From positions 2,728,001 to 2,792,000 of the forward strand of contig NZ_CP170633.1 in NCBI RefSeq assembly GCF_042932805.1: a stretch of 64,000 nt of DNA, given 5' to 3'. Numbering within the stretch: position 1 is the stretch's first letter; every line of letters starts with the position of its first letter. Source of the stretch: Ascidiaceihabitans sp029251465. GTDB taxonomy: Bacteria > Pseudomonadota > Alphaproteobacteria > Rhodobacterales > Rhodobacteraceae. Below are positions 25,287 to 32,975 of this stretch, piece by piece. A model generated the notes under the pieces. It searched no databases. It was given only the letters and a program-made list of their open reading frames with translations, and was not told the origin of the DNA. The position numbers and the translations under genes were made by a program.

Positions 25287-25433
25287 GGTGGGCGACACGC
25301 CCACCTTACAAAACATAACATTTGACGTGTAAGGCGGATGGGATCATCCGCCTTTTTTGCATACTGGGCCGCGCAGCCAGCTGCACCATACTTTAATCAC
25401 AACAGGATGAGTAAGGTGGGCGTGTCGCCCACC
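25287..25433. repeat. Pair of inverted REP-like palindromes
   Basis: GGTGGGCGACACGCCCACC (25287-25305) and GGTGGGCGTGTCGCCCACC (25415-25433) are each 8-bp-stem palindromes and are also inverted relative to each other, extending into TTAC / GTAA. About 110 bp lie between them, including a terminator. The AAGGCGGATGG / CCATCCGCCTT motif also recurs (25331 and 25432 onward). This looks like a REP/BIME-type unit or MITE remnant between convergent genes. Confidence 0.6.
25331..25358 (+). terminator. Rho-independent terminator of the secreted-protein gene
   Basis: A 10-bp perfect stem AAGGCGGATG / CATCCGCCTT with a 4-base loop GGAT, followed by a run of T (25353-25358). Classical form on the plus strand; it also sits between the two REP-like palindromes. 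Confidence 0.9.
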
Positions 25434-25440
25434 ATCCGCC

Positions 25441-26196
25441 TTACGACAGCCCATCCCAAATCAATTTGCATCCGGTGATCGCCAAAATCACATATGTGAG
25501 GCCAAAGAACACACGCTCAGACACCAAATGATGCGCTTTGACCCCCACCCACGCCCCGAACAGAGCAAAAGGGGCAAGTAGTAAATTCGCAATCCCTGTT
25601 TGCAGTGTGAACATCCCTAAAAACGCATAGGGCACAAATTTTGCGACATTTATCACCCAGAACACCAAGACGGTTGTCGCTTGATACTGGGCCTTTGTAA
25701 TGCCTTTGGATAGCAAATAAACCGCTACGGGCGGTCCGCCTGCGTGACTGACAAAGCTTGTGAAGCCCCCCGTAAATCCGGCCACTGCGCCCGCGTAATT
25801 GCCCATAGATTGGCTCCCGATTTTTACCCAATCCAATCGCAGCACCAGTCGCCAGACCACAAAGCCTACTGAAATTGTGCCAATTAAAACCCGCAAAAAA
25901 TCATCATCAACCAATCGGTACAAAAGCGCCCCAAAGGCCACGCCCGGCACACCGCTTATCATCAGCAAACGCGCCTCGCCCCAGCACCATTTGCCCCAGT
26001 ACGGACGCAAACTGGCGACATCGACCAACATCAGCAGCGGCAACATCACGCCCAAGGCTAACCCCGGCGGGACCACCAGTGCCAGAATCGATGCACCCGC
26101 AAATGCAGCGCCTGATCCAAAACCGCCCTTGGAAATACCTGCAAAAATCACCGCCGGAGCCGCGATCACGAAGAAGTTGAAGTCGAGTGTGAGCAC
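25441..26196 (-). CDS. TauE/SafE (TSUP) family membrane permease
   Basis: 251 residues, eight predicted membrane helices. The family's repeated glycine motifs appear as GISKGGFGSGAAFAG in the first half and AGFTGGFTSFVSHAGGPP in the second. Substrate unknown. It is divergent from mdh with 160 bp between, and convergent with the secreted-protein gene across the REP-like palindromes. It is a distant paralogue of the TSUP protein at the left end. Confidence 0.9.
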   Translation of the reverse strand: MLTLDFNFFVIAAPAVIFAGISKGGFGSGAAFAGASILALVVPPGLALGVMLPLLMLVDVASLRPYWGKWCWGEARLLMISGVPGVAFGALLYRLVDDDFLRVLIGTISVGFVVWRLVLRLDWVKIGSQSMGNYAGAVAGFTGGFTSFVSHAGGPPVAVYLLSKGITKAQYQATTVLVFWVINVAKFVPYAFLGMFTLQTGIANLLLAPFALFGAWVGVKAHHLVSERVFFGLTYVILAITGCKLIWDGLS

Positions 26197-26357
26197 GCGA
26201 AACCTGCTGAAAAACTGATCCTCCTTTATGGTTTACAACCAATTGCCGCGCCCGCCCACCCGCATTGCGCGGCAACGCTGCAACGCAGCACCCTTGCTAA
26301 ACCGCGCATTTGGGACTAGGCACAGCGCGAAATTCAACCTTATTTCGGAGAACACTC

Positions 26358-27320
26358 ATGGCTCGACCCAAGATTGCCCTTATCGGCGCTGGTCAAATCG
26401 GCGGCACGCTTGCCCACCTCGCAGCGATCAAAGAATTGGGCGACGTCGTCATGTTCGACATCGCACCCGGCACGCCAGAAGGCAAAGCGTTGGACATCGC
26501 CGAATCCGGCCCGTCCGAAGGGTTTGACGCCTCGATGTCCGGCACGCAGTCTTACGAAGACATCGCAGGCGCCGACGTTTGCATCGTCACAGCCGGCGTT
26601 CCACGCAAGCCAGGCATGAGCCGTGATGATCTGTTGGGCATCAACCTGAAAGTCATGAAATCTGTCGGCGAAGGCATCCGTGACCACGCGCCAAACGCCT
26701 TTGTGATCTGCATCACCAACCCGCTTGACGCGATGGTTTGGGCCTTGCGCGAATTCTCTGGCCTGCCCCACGAAAAAGTTTGCGGCATGGCCGGCGTTCT
26801 TGATTCAGCACGCTTCCGTCACTTCCTCGCCGAAGAATTCGAAGTCTCCATGCGCGACGTCACAGCCTTCGTTCTGGGCGGTCACGGCGACACGATGGTG
26901 CCATTGACGCGCTATTCTACAGTTGCTGGTATCCCCTTGGCCGATATGGTCAAAATGGGCTGGACCACACAGGAAAAACTCGACGCAATCGTTCAGCGCA
27001 CCCGCGATGGCGGTGCCGAAATCGTCGGCTTGTTAAAAACAGGGTCCGCGTTCTACGCCCCTGCCACGGCCGGCATCGAAATGGCCGAAGCTTACCTCAA
27101 AGACCAGAAACGCGTTCTGCCATGTGCAGCTTGGGTTGACGGCGCATTGGGTCTGAAAGGCATGTATGTTGGCGTGCCAACTGTCATCGGCAAAGGCGGC
27201 GTTGAACGCGTTCTCGACATCCAAATGACCAAAGACGAGCAAGCCATGTTCGACAGCTCGGTCACTGCGGTAAACGGTTTGGTCGACGCCTGTAAAGCCA
27301 TCGACAGCTCGCTGACGTAA
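26358..27320 (+). CDS. mdh: Malate dehydrogenase
   Basis: 320 residues of the LDH-like MDH type. Oxidises malate to oxaloacetate with NAD. Seen: GAGQIGGTLA (NAD-binding) near the N-terminus, the Asp in FDIAPGTPEGKALD that selects NAD, substrate-binding arginines (PRKPGMSRDDLL), ITNPLDAM, and the catalytic His in GGHGDTMVP. GGAG lies eight bases before ATG 26358. It has its own terminator and is followed by a cyclase gene and then the suc operon. Confidence 0.96.
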   Translation: MARPKIALIGAGQIGGTLAHLAAIKELGDVVMFDIAPGTPEGKALDIAESGPSEGFDASMSGTQSYEDIAGADVCIVTAGVPRKPGMSRDDLLGINLKVMKSVGEGIRDHAPNAFVICITNPLDAMVWALREFSGLPHEKVCGMAGVLDSARFRHFLAEEFEVSMRDVTAFVLGGHGDTMVPLTRYSTVAGIPLADMVKMGWTTQEKLDAIVQRTRDGGAEIVGLLKTGSAFYAPATAGIEMAEAYLKDQKRVLPCAAWVDGALGLKGMYVGVPTVIGKGGVERVLDIQMTKDEQAMFDSSVTAVNGLVDACKAIDSSLT

Positions 27321-27343
27321 AGCTTTTTAGCACTGAAGCTCAG

Positions 27344-27377
27344 AAAAGGCCGGATGCATCACGCGTTCGGCCTTTTT
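27344..27377 (+). terminator. Rho-independent terminator of mdh
   Basis: AAAAGGCCG / CGGCCTTTT stem with a 15-base loop and a T-run ending at 27377, 24 bases after the mdh stop. Confidence 0.85.
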
Positions 27378-27432
27378 CTATTCAGGCCAGTTTTCTATTC
27401 ATGCCCGCAATTTTCTACGCTAGTCTAACGAC

Positions 27433-28176
27433 ATGACCCAGCCCCCTGCTATCAAACGCAAATTAACGACAATTCTGGCGGCAGATGCTGCGAATTTCTC
27501 GGGTCGAATGGCCCAGGATGAGGTTGCAACGGTTCAAGCCTTGCGCAAATCCCGTGCCATTTTTGAAACAAGCATCGCCAATCGTGGTGGCCGGATTGCA
27601 AACACTGCGGGCGACGGGTTGATCGCCGAATTTCCGTCTGTGGTCGAAGCGGTCGCCGCTGCGATCACCATCCAAAGAAACCTCTGCGCTGCTGAAAACC
27701 TGCTGCCGTTTCGCATTGGCCTGCACTTGGGCGACGTGATCGTTGAAGGCCCGGATTTGCTTGGCGATGGCGTAAACCTCGCAGCCCGCCTGCAAGAAGC
27801 TGCCCCCGAGGGCGGCATTTTCGTCTCGCGCCAAGTGGTCGATCAAGCCAAAGGCCGCCTGGACGCCGAATTCCGCCCACTTGGCCCCGCATTGCCAAAG
27901 AATTTCACCGAAGAAGTCGCGATTTACGCAGTTTTGGCGGATGGCATACAAAGCCCGTCCGACTTGGCCGCCGTTCGCCCAAATCGCGCGGTGCCAAGCC
28001 TCGAGCAAGACGCCCATGCCAAATTCAAACGCACCAAATGGCGCGCCGGTTTGGGTGGCGGTGGCTTGTTCCTGATCGACCTGGTCAATGGGGCCGGGCC
28101 AAGCTGGCCCGCGTTTGGAATCGTGGCCATTGCTATTTCGGTCTTTGTAAAATGGCGTAAATTGCCGCCAAAGTAA
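27433..28176 (+). CDS. Class III adenylate/guanylate cyclase domain protein
   Basis: 247 residues. The class III cyclase domain covers about residues 10-165: LAADAANFSGRM with the first metal-binding Asp, TAGDGLIAEFPS with the second, GLHLGDVIVEGPDLLGDGVNLAARLQ (dimer arm and substrate region). The typical Lys/Asp base-selecting residues are not obvious to me. C-terminal to it are a linker and two short hydrophobic stretches (GGGGLFLIDLVNG, WPAFGIVAIAISVFV). It sits alone between mdh and the suc operon. Confidence 0.82.
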   Translation: MTQPPAIKRKLTTILAADAANFSGRMAQDEVATVQALRKSRAIFETSIANRGGRIANTAGDGLIAEFPSVVEAVAAAITIQRNLCAAENLLPFRIGLHLGDVIVEGPDLLGDGVNLAARLQEAAPEGGIFVSRQVVDQAKGRLDAEFRPLGPALPKNFTEEVAIYAVLADGIQSPSDLAAVRPNRAVPSLEQDAHAKFKRTKWRAGLGGGGLFLIDLVNGAGPSWPAFGIVAIAISVFVKWRKLPPK

Positions 28177-28274
28177 TTTGGGCACGCAGCGCATGTCATC
28201 GGCAATGTTATTGCCAAACTGATAACCCTTAAGAATCAACCGATTTCATGCAAATTCTACACGCTCGCGCGCAT

Positions 28275-28305
28275 TGTGATCACAAATTTTTTCACTGTGA
28301 TCACA
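28275..28305. promoter_or_regulatory. Two TGTGATCACA palindromes upstream of sucC
   Basis: Perfect palindromes TGTGATCACA at 28275-28284 and 28296-28305, 21 bp apart start to start, the same sequence and spacing as upstream of sdhC. The proximal copy ends 17 bp before a TATAAT, so a bound protein would cover the -35 region. Confidence 0.78.
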
Positions 28306-28322
28306 AAATCCCGAAAACTCCG

Positions 28323-28328
28323 TATAAT
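28323..28328 (+). promoter_or_regulatory. Putative -10 box of the suc operon
   Basis: A consensus TATAAT about 100 bp before the sucC start. The expected -35 position falls on the edge of the proximal TGTGATCACA palindrome (ATCACA) and is not a good match to TTGACA, which fits a promoter that depends on or is blocked by the regulator. Confidence 0.5.
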
Positions 28329-28429
28329 CGTCTAAAATCAGCATTTTCCCATTTACGGACCCTTTAGACATGTTCGTATAGAGCTAACCAAACGCAAATT
28401 CGCCAACGCACTTACACGGGACCAAACTT

Positions 28430-29623
28430 ATGAACATTCATGAATACCAAGCCAAAGCACTGTTGCGCACGTATGGGGCACCAGTTTCGGACGGTCGCGT
28501 TGTGCTAAAAGCGGAAGATGCGAAATCTGCGGCGGGCGAAATGGATGGCCCGTTGTGGGTGGTCAAAGCGCAAATTCACGCAGGTGGACGCGGCAAAGGT
28601 AAATTTAAAGAAGCAGACGCAGGTGACGCCGGCGGCGTACGTTTGACCAAATCGGTCGAAGAGGCGGCAAATGAAGCTAAGAAAATGTTGGGCCGCACGT
28701 TGGTCACACATCAGACTGGCCCCGCTGGCAAGCAAGTCAACCGCATCTACATCGAAGACGGCGCTGGCATTGAAACCGAATTGTATTTGGCTTTGCTGGT
28801 TGATCGCCAAACCTCGCGCGTGTCGTTTGTTTGCTCGACCGAGGGTGGCATGGACATCGAAGAAGTCGCAGCCGAAACGCCTGAAAAAATCCTGTCCTTC
28901 TCGGTTGATCCGGCATCGGGCTATCAAGCGTTCCACGGCCGTCGCATCGCATTTGCGTTGGGTCTGGAAGGCAAGCAAGTCAAACAGTGCGTTGGCCTGA
29001 TGGGTCTACTGTACAAAGCGTTCATGGAAAAAGACATGGAGATGCTGGAAATCAACCCGCTGATCGTCACGGATGCTGGTGATCTCAAGGTTTTGGATGC
29101 CAAGGTCAGCTTTGATGGCAACGCCATGTACCGCCACCCAGACATCAACGAATTGCGTGACGAAACCGAAGAAGACGCGAAAGAGCTTGAGGCGTCCAAA
29201 TACGACCTCAACTACATCACGCTGGACGGTGAAATCGGCTGCATGGTGAACGGCGCGGGCCTGGCCATGGCAACGATGGACATCATCAAATTGTACGGTG
29301 CCGAGCCTGCGAACTTCCTCGATGTTGGCGGCGGCGCGACCAAAGAAAAAGTCACCGAAGCGTTTAAAATTATCACCTCTGATCCGAACGTCAAAGGTAT
29401 TCTCGTGAACATCTTTGGTGGCATCATGCGTTGCGATGTCATCGCCGAAGGTGTGGTTGCAGCCGTCAAGGAAGTCGGTTTGAAAGTACCATTGGTGGTG
29501 CGCCTCGAGGGCACAAACGTGACCGAAGGCAAGGCGATCATCAACAACTCCGGCCTAGACGTAATTGCAGCGGACGATCTGAAAGACGGCGCTCAGAAAA
29601 TCGTGAAAGCGGTTAAAGGGTAA
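28430..29623 (+). CDS. sucC: Succinyl-CoA synthetase beta subunit (ADP-forming)
   Basis: 397 residues. With sucD converts succinyl-CoA to succinate with formation of ATP/GTP. N-terminal ATP-grasp signature MNIHEYQAKALLRTYGAPV, WVVKAQIHAGGRGKGKFK, EINPLIVT (metal-binding) and C-terminal FLDVGGGATKEKV and VNIFGGIMRCDVIAEG. First gene of the suc/odh operon, but separated from sucD by three other genes. Confidence 0.97.
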   Translation: MNIHEYQAKALLRTYGAPVSDGRVVLKAEDAKSAAGEMDGPLWVVKAQIHAGGRGKGKFKEADAGDAGGVRLTKSVEEAANEAKKMLGRTLVTHQTGPAGKQVNRIYIEDGAGIETELYLALLVDRQTSRVSFVCSTEGGMDIEEVAAETPEKILSFSVDPASGYQAFHGRRIAFALGLEGKQVKQCVGLMGLLYKAFMEKDMEMLEINPLIVTDAGDLKVLDAKVSFDGNAMYRHPDINELRDETEEDAKELEASKYDLNYITLDGEIGCMVNGAGLAMATMDIIKLYGAEPANFLDVGGGATKEKVTEAFKIITSDPNVKGILVNIFGGIMRCDVIAEGVVAAVKEVGLKVPLVVRLEGTNVTEGKAIINNSGLDVIAADDLKDGAQKIVKAVKG

Positions 29624-29628
29624 GTCGA

Positions 29629-30108
29629 ATGAACCCCGCCAAATTGGCAGTGACTAGCGCAATTTTTGCGCTCTGTGGATCGGCTCTGTTTGCGCAGAAA
29701 GCCGGCACTGCAGACTATCCCAATTTGGTGAGCGTTCTAAAGCAAACCTGTCTTGCCACTTTCCCAAACTATAATGGGATGGAAACAAAAGCCGTTGCAG
29801 CTGGCTTCAAATCCACAAAGGATGGCGGATGGACAAGTGATGATGTTTTCCTCAGGGCCGCTGGGACGAAGACACCAGAAGAAAAGCGTACTTGCGCGGT
29901 GAACTTGCGAAAAGAGTCTGACGCGAAAAGTGTTTCCACCTATTTGCAATCGGAAATCCAAAATCTGGGTGTTAGAGAAATAAGTGCAGAACGAAAAGGT
30001 GTCCGCCTTTCGGTCGGGTTTTCCTTGCACGGCAGGAATGGCGTAATGCGGGTCGAACCGTTAGGTGGTCGCACGGCCTCTATCATTGTATTGGTTCAAT
30101 CAGACTGA
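29629..30108 (+). CDS. Secreted protein of unknown function in the suc operon
   Basis: 159 residues with a signal peptide (LAVTSAIFALCGSALFAQ). The mature domain has two cysteines (KQTCLATF and KRTCAVNL) and is otherwise without recognisable motifs. It starts five bases after the sucC stop and its TGA overlaps the next ATG by four bases. Its base composition looks a little more AT-rich than sucC. Confidence 0.72.
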   Translation: MNPAKLAVTSAIFALCGSALFAQKAGTADYPNLVSVLKQTCLATFPNYNGMETKAVAAGFKSTKDGGWTSDDVFLRAAGTKTPEEKRTCAVNLRKESDAKSVSTYLQSEIQNLGVREISAERKGVRLSVGFSLHGRNGVMRVEPLGGRTASIIVLVQSD

Positions 30109-30650
30109 TGTCGTTAACCAAGACATATCGCTCCGGCACTTATCCACTTGCTTTGATCTTGTCACTTTCACTGGCAGATTTGGCGCACGCGCGCAGCACA
30201 CATACCTTTGCGAACCTAGGTATGCAGTCATTTGCGACCCATTGCTTTTCCCCGTTTTTGACGCGTCAAAAAGCCGTCGACGTCTTTGGTGTTACTGGCT
30301 TCGCTTATGATTTTTACGATTTAGATCCATTCTCGTCTGCCGCTCCATCGCCCGCCGAAGGACGCAAAGTTACGGTAGGCACGGACCGGCGCTGCGAAAT
30401 TAGTTTCGATGGCACCCACGGCCTGCAGGCTGCCGATGTAGCCATCGCCGCCCTCAAATCTGAGGGTCTTGATACACACGCCGATGTCCCCGCGCATTTC
30501 ATACGCACCGCAGACACCACATTGCTGGCTGCCCGCCGCCTGAACCCGCGTCGCGTCGCGGTTGTTCATGTGGGCACCCGCGTAGGCGAAAACGGCATTG
30601 AAACATTCATGTCCGTAGAGCGACTTTTGCCTGAGCAAGTGGAAGGATAA
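30108..30650 (+). CDS. Secreted protein of unknown function in the suc operon
   Basis: 180 residues with a signal peptide (YPLALILSLSLADLAHA). Cysteines at THCFSPF and RRCEISF suggest one disulfide. No domain recognised. It overlaps the preceding gene by one base and ends three bases before the methyltransferase start; the three genes form a cassette between sucC and sucD. It may be related in layout to its neighbour (both about 160-180 residues, secreted, two Cys). Confidence 0.68.
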   Translation: MSLTKTYRSGTYPLALILSLSLADLAHARSTHTFANLGMQSFATHCFSPFLTRQKAVDVFGVTGFAYDFYDLDPFSSAAPSPAEGRKVTVGTDRRCEISFDGTHGLQAADVAIAALKSEGLDTHADVPAHFIRTADTTLLAARRLNPRRVAVVHVGTRVGENGIETFMSVERLLPEQVEG

Positions 30651-30653
30651 CAC

Positions 30654-31451
30654 ATGCTAGACACGCCAACATATCGCTCTTGCCCCGGTTGCGAAACGAC
30701 CTCGTCCACCCCTTGGGTCCAGTATTCGCAAGATGACTGGCAAGTTGTGGCTTGCGTCTCGTGTGATCTTACCTACTTGCGAAACCCGCCCGGTCATGAC
30801 GCGCTCAAAGAAGACTTCGCTTGGGAAAAAACCTATACAGCGAAGACTGCCAAATCCAAAGGCTCGACTGTATTCAGCCCTTTTGTGCGCAAGTTGCGCG
30901 GGGCGTTGAATATGTATCGCGACAAGACGCAAGAGTTCCGCCATTGGTTTAATGACGGTCACGTCTTGGACATCGGGTGTGGTTGGGGTCAGCGTATCTT
31001 GGCCCCGATGACACCTTACGGGATCGAACTGTCCACCGAGCTGCACAAAATTTCGGATACCGCCATGCGCGAGCGCAATGGTTATTGCCTGCACGGTGCC
31101 GGTGCCGAGGCAATCTGGGAATTCGGCGAAGCGCAGTTTGACGGCATCGTCATGTTTTCCTACCTCGAACACGAAACTCACGTGATGGACGTGCTCAAAG
31201 GGGCCCATCGCGCACTCAAGCCTGACGGTGCCGTGTTTATTCGCGTGCCGAACTTTGGCTCTTTGAACCGATGGGTGATTGGTGCCAAATGGTGTGGTTT
31301 TCGCTATCCCGACCACGTGAATTATTTCACTCTGGCGACGCTCACCGCAATCGCAAAGCGTGCCGGTTTTGAAACAATTCTCGTCAACACTTTCACCCGC
31401 CATGTGGATGACAACATCTCGGTTTTGCTGCGCAAGTCCGTAGCCCCGTAA
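30654..31451 (+). CDS. SAM-dependent methyltransferase with N-terminal zinc ribbon
   Basis: 265 residues. N-terminal CPGC ... CVSC is a two-Cys-pair metal-binding ribbon (residues about 9-37). The methyltransferase domain follows: VLDIGCGWGQRIL (SAM motif I), YGIELS (motif II) and FDGIVMFSYLEHETHVMDVLKG with LKPDGAVFIRVPN. This architecture is common in methyltransferases acting on sugars or lipid-linked intermediates, but the substrate is not evident. Last gene of the cassette between sucC and sucD. Confidence 0.82.
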   Translation: MLDTPTYRSCPGCETTSSTPWVQYSQDDWQVVACVSCDLTYLRNPPGHDALKEDFAWEKTYTAKTAKSKGSTVFSPFVRKLRGALNMYRDKTQEFRHWFNDGHVLDIGCGWGQRILAPMTPYGIELSTELHKISDTAMRERNGYCLHGAGAEAIWEFGEAQFDGIVMFSYLEHETHVMDVLKGAHRALKPDGAVFIRVPNFGSLNRWVIGAKWCGFRYPDHVNYFTLATLTAIAKRAGFETILVNTFTRHVDDNISVLLRKSVAP

Positions 31452-31512
31452 CCTCTAATCTTATCAAATACGCCGCATCAGCGGTAAAGAATTATCACGC
31501 GAAGGAAGCAAA

Positions 31513-32394
31513 ATGGCCGTACTTATCGACGAAAACACCAAAGTGATTTGCCAGGGGCTGACCGGCTCGCAGGGCACGTTCCACACGGAGCAAGCGATTG
31601 CTTACGGCACGAAAATGGTTGGCGGTGTCACTCCGGGCAAAGGTGGTCAATCGCATCTGGATCTGCCGGTCTACAATTCCGTGCACGAAGCCATGGCCAT
31701 GACCGAAGCAAATGCGTCCGTCATCTACGTTCCGCCGCCGTTTGCCGCCGATTCCATCCTTGAGGCAATCGACGCCGAAATGCCGCTGATCGTCTGCATC
31801 ACCGAAGGCATTCCTGTGCTCGACATGATGAAAGTGCAGCGCGCGCTGGATGGGTCTAAATCGCGCCTGATCGGGCCAAACTGCCCCGGTGTGATCACGC
31901 CAGATGCGTGCAAAATCGGTATTATGCCTGGCCACATTCACAAGCGCGGCACCTGTGGTGTTGTGTCCCGTTCCGGCACGCTGACGTACGAAGCAGTCAA
32001 GCAGACCACTGATCTGGACCTTGGCCAATCGTCTGCTGTTGGCATCGGCGGCGACCCCATCAAAGGATCAGAACACATCGATATCCTGGAGATGTTCTTG
32101 GCCGATCCCGAAACGCAATCGATCATCATGATCGGCGAAATCGGTGGTTCTGCCGAAGAAGAAGCAGCACAGTTCCTTGCAGATGAGAAAAAGAAAGGCC
32201 GTTGGAAGCCAACAGCCGGCTTCATCGCAGGTCGCACAGCCCCTCCGGGTCGTCGCATGGGCCACGCAGGCGCGATCGTCGCAGGCGGCAAAGGTGGTGC
32301 TGAAGACAAAATCGAAGCGATGAAACTGGCCGGTATCGTTGTGGCAGACAGCCCTGCAACCTTGGGCGAAGCTGTCATCGAAGCGATCGGTTAA
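31513..32394 (+). CDS. sucD: Succinyl-CoA synthetase alpha subunit
   Basis: 293 residues. CoA-binding GLTGSQGTFHTEQAI and GGVTPGKGG at the N-terminus, GPNCPGVITP, and the phosphorylated histidine in RRMGHAGAIVAGGKGGAEDK. GAAGGAAG lies about six bases before the ATG. Separated from sucC by 1.9 kb of three accessory genes. Confidence 0.97.
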   Translation: MAVLIDENTKVICQGLTGSQGTFHTEQAIAYGTKMVGGVTPGKGGQSHLDLPVYNSVHEAMAMTEANASVIYVPPPFAADSILEAIDAEMPLIVCITEGIPVLDMMKVQRALDGSKSRLIGPNCPGVITPDACKIGIMPGHIHKRGTCGVVSRSGTLTYEAVKQTTDLDLGQSSAVGIGGDPIKGSEHIDILEMFLADPETQSIIMIGEIGGSAEEEAAQFLADEKKKGRWKPTAGFIAGRTAPPGRRMGHAGAIVAGGKGGAEDKIEAMKLAGIVVADSPATLGEAVIEAIG

Positions 32395-32398
32395 ACAT

Positions 32399-32425
32399 CA
32401 TGGTGCGCTGTTCCGGCGCACCATG
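32399..32425. other. Intra-operon hairpin after sucD
   Basis: CATGGTGCGC / GCGCACCATG, a perfect 10-bp stem with a 7-base loop, directly after the sucD stop and before the DUF805 gene. No T-tract follows, so it may stabilise or process the message rather than end it. Confidence 0.6.
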
Positions 32426-32468
32426 CACAGACCGCGCAGGCGGAAAAAGACGGATAGTGGACCACTAG

Positions 32469-32975
32469 ATGATCAGTGCCTTGAAAAATGGATTTCTGAG
32501 CGGCTTGAATTTCTCAGGGAGAATGAGCCGCAAAGAATTTTGGGCGTTTGCGCCAATTTGGGCGGCTTTGTGCGCAGCCCTGCTGGTAGGTTTACGGTTG
32601 CTGTTTCCGTCAAACGCAATGGGCATTCCAGTTCTGATTGTTGCGGCATTGTTCAGCATTCCTGTTTGGTCCGCGGTCTGGCGACGTTTTCAAGATGTCG
32701 GAATATCTGGAATTTACGGGATTTATCCCTTGGCCCCGATAGCCTGCGCGATGTCCTGCCTTTTTGTGATTTTCGCGAGCGAAGGGCCTTTGACGCTCGG
32801 GTCCAAAGACCCTGTCGCTATTGTCCTTGTCATTTGTGCATGTGCCGTTTTTCCCGCTTTTTCCTTTCGTCTTTTCACGTCGCAATCCATCGGCGAGCGA
32901 ATTGGCGAATTGCTCGTTTCTTCTGACCCCAACGCCAACAAATACGGTCCCAACCCCCTTGAGGTGTCCCAATGA
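32469..32975 (+). CDS. DUF805 membrane protein in the suc operon
   Basis: 168 residues with four membrane helices. The N-terminal motif NFSGRMSRKEFWAFAPIW and the RRFQDVGISGIYG loop are the DUF805 signature. The function is unknown. The last four bases overlap the sucA start (ATGA), so the two are translationally coupled. Confidence 0.88.
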   Translation: MISALKNGFLSGLNFSGRMSRKEFWAFAPIWAALCAALLVGLRLLFPSNAMGIPVLIVAALFSIPVWSAVWRRFQDVGISGIYGIYPLAPIACAMSCLFVIFASEGPLTLGSKDPVAIVLVICACAVFPAFSFRLFTSQSIGERIGELLVSSDPNANKYGPNPLEVSQ

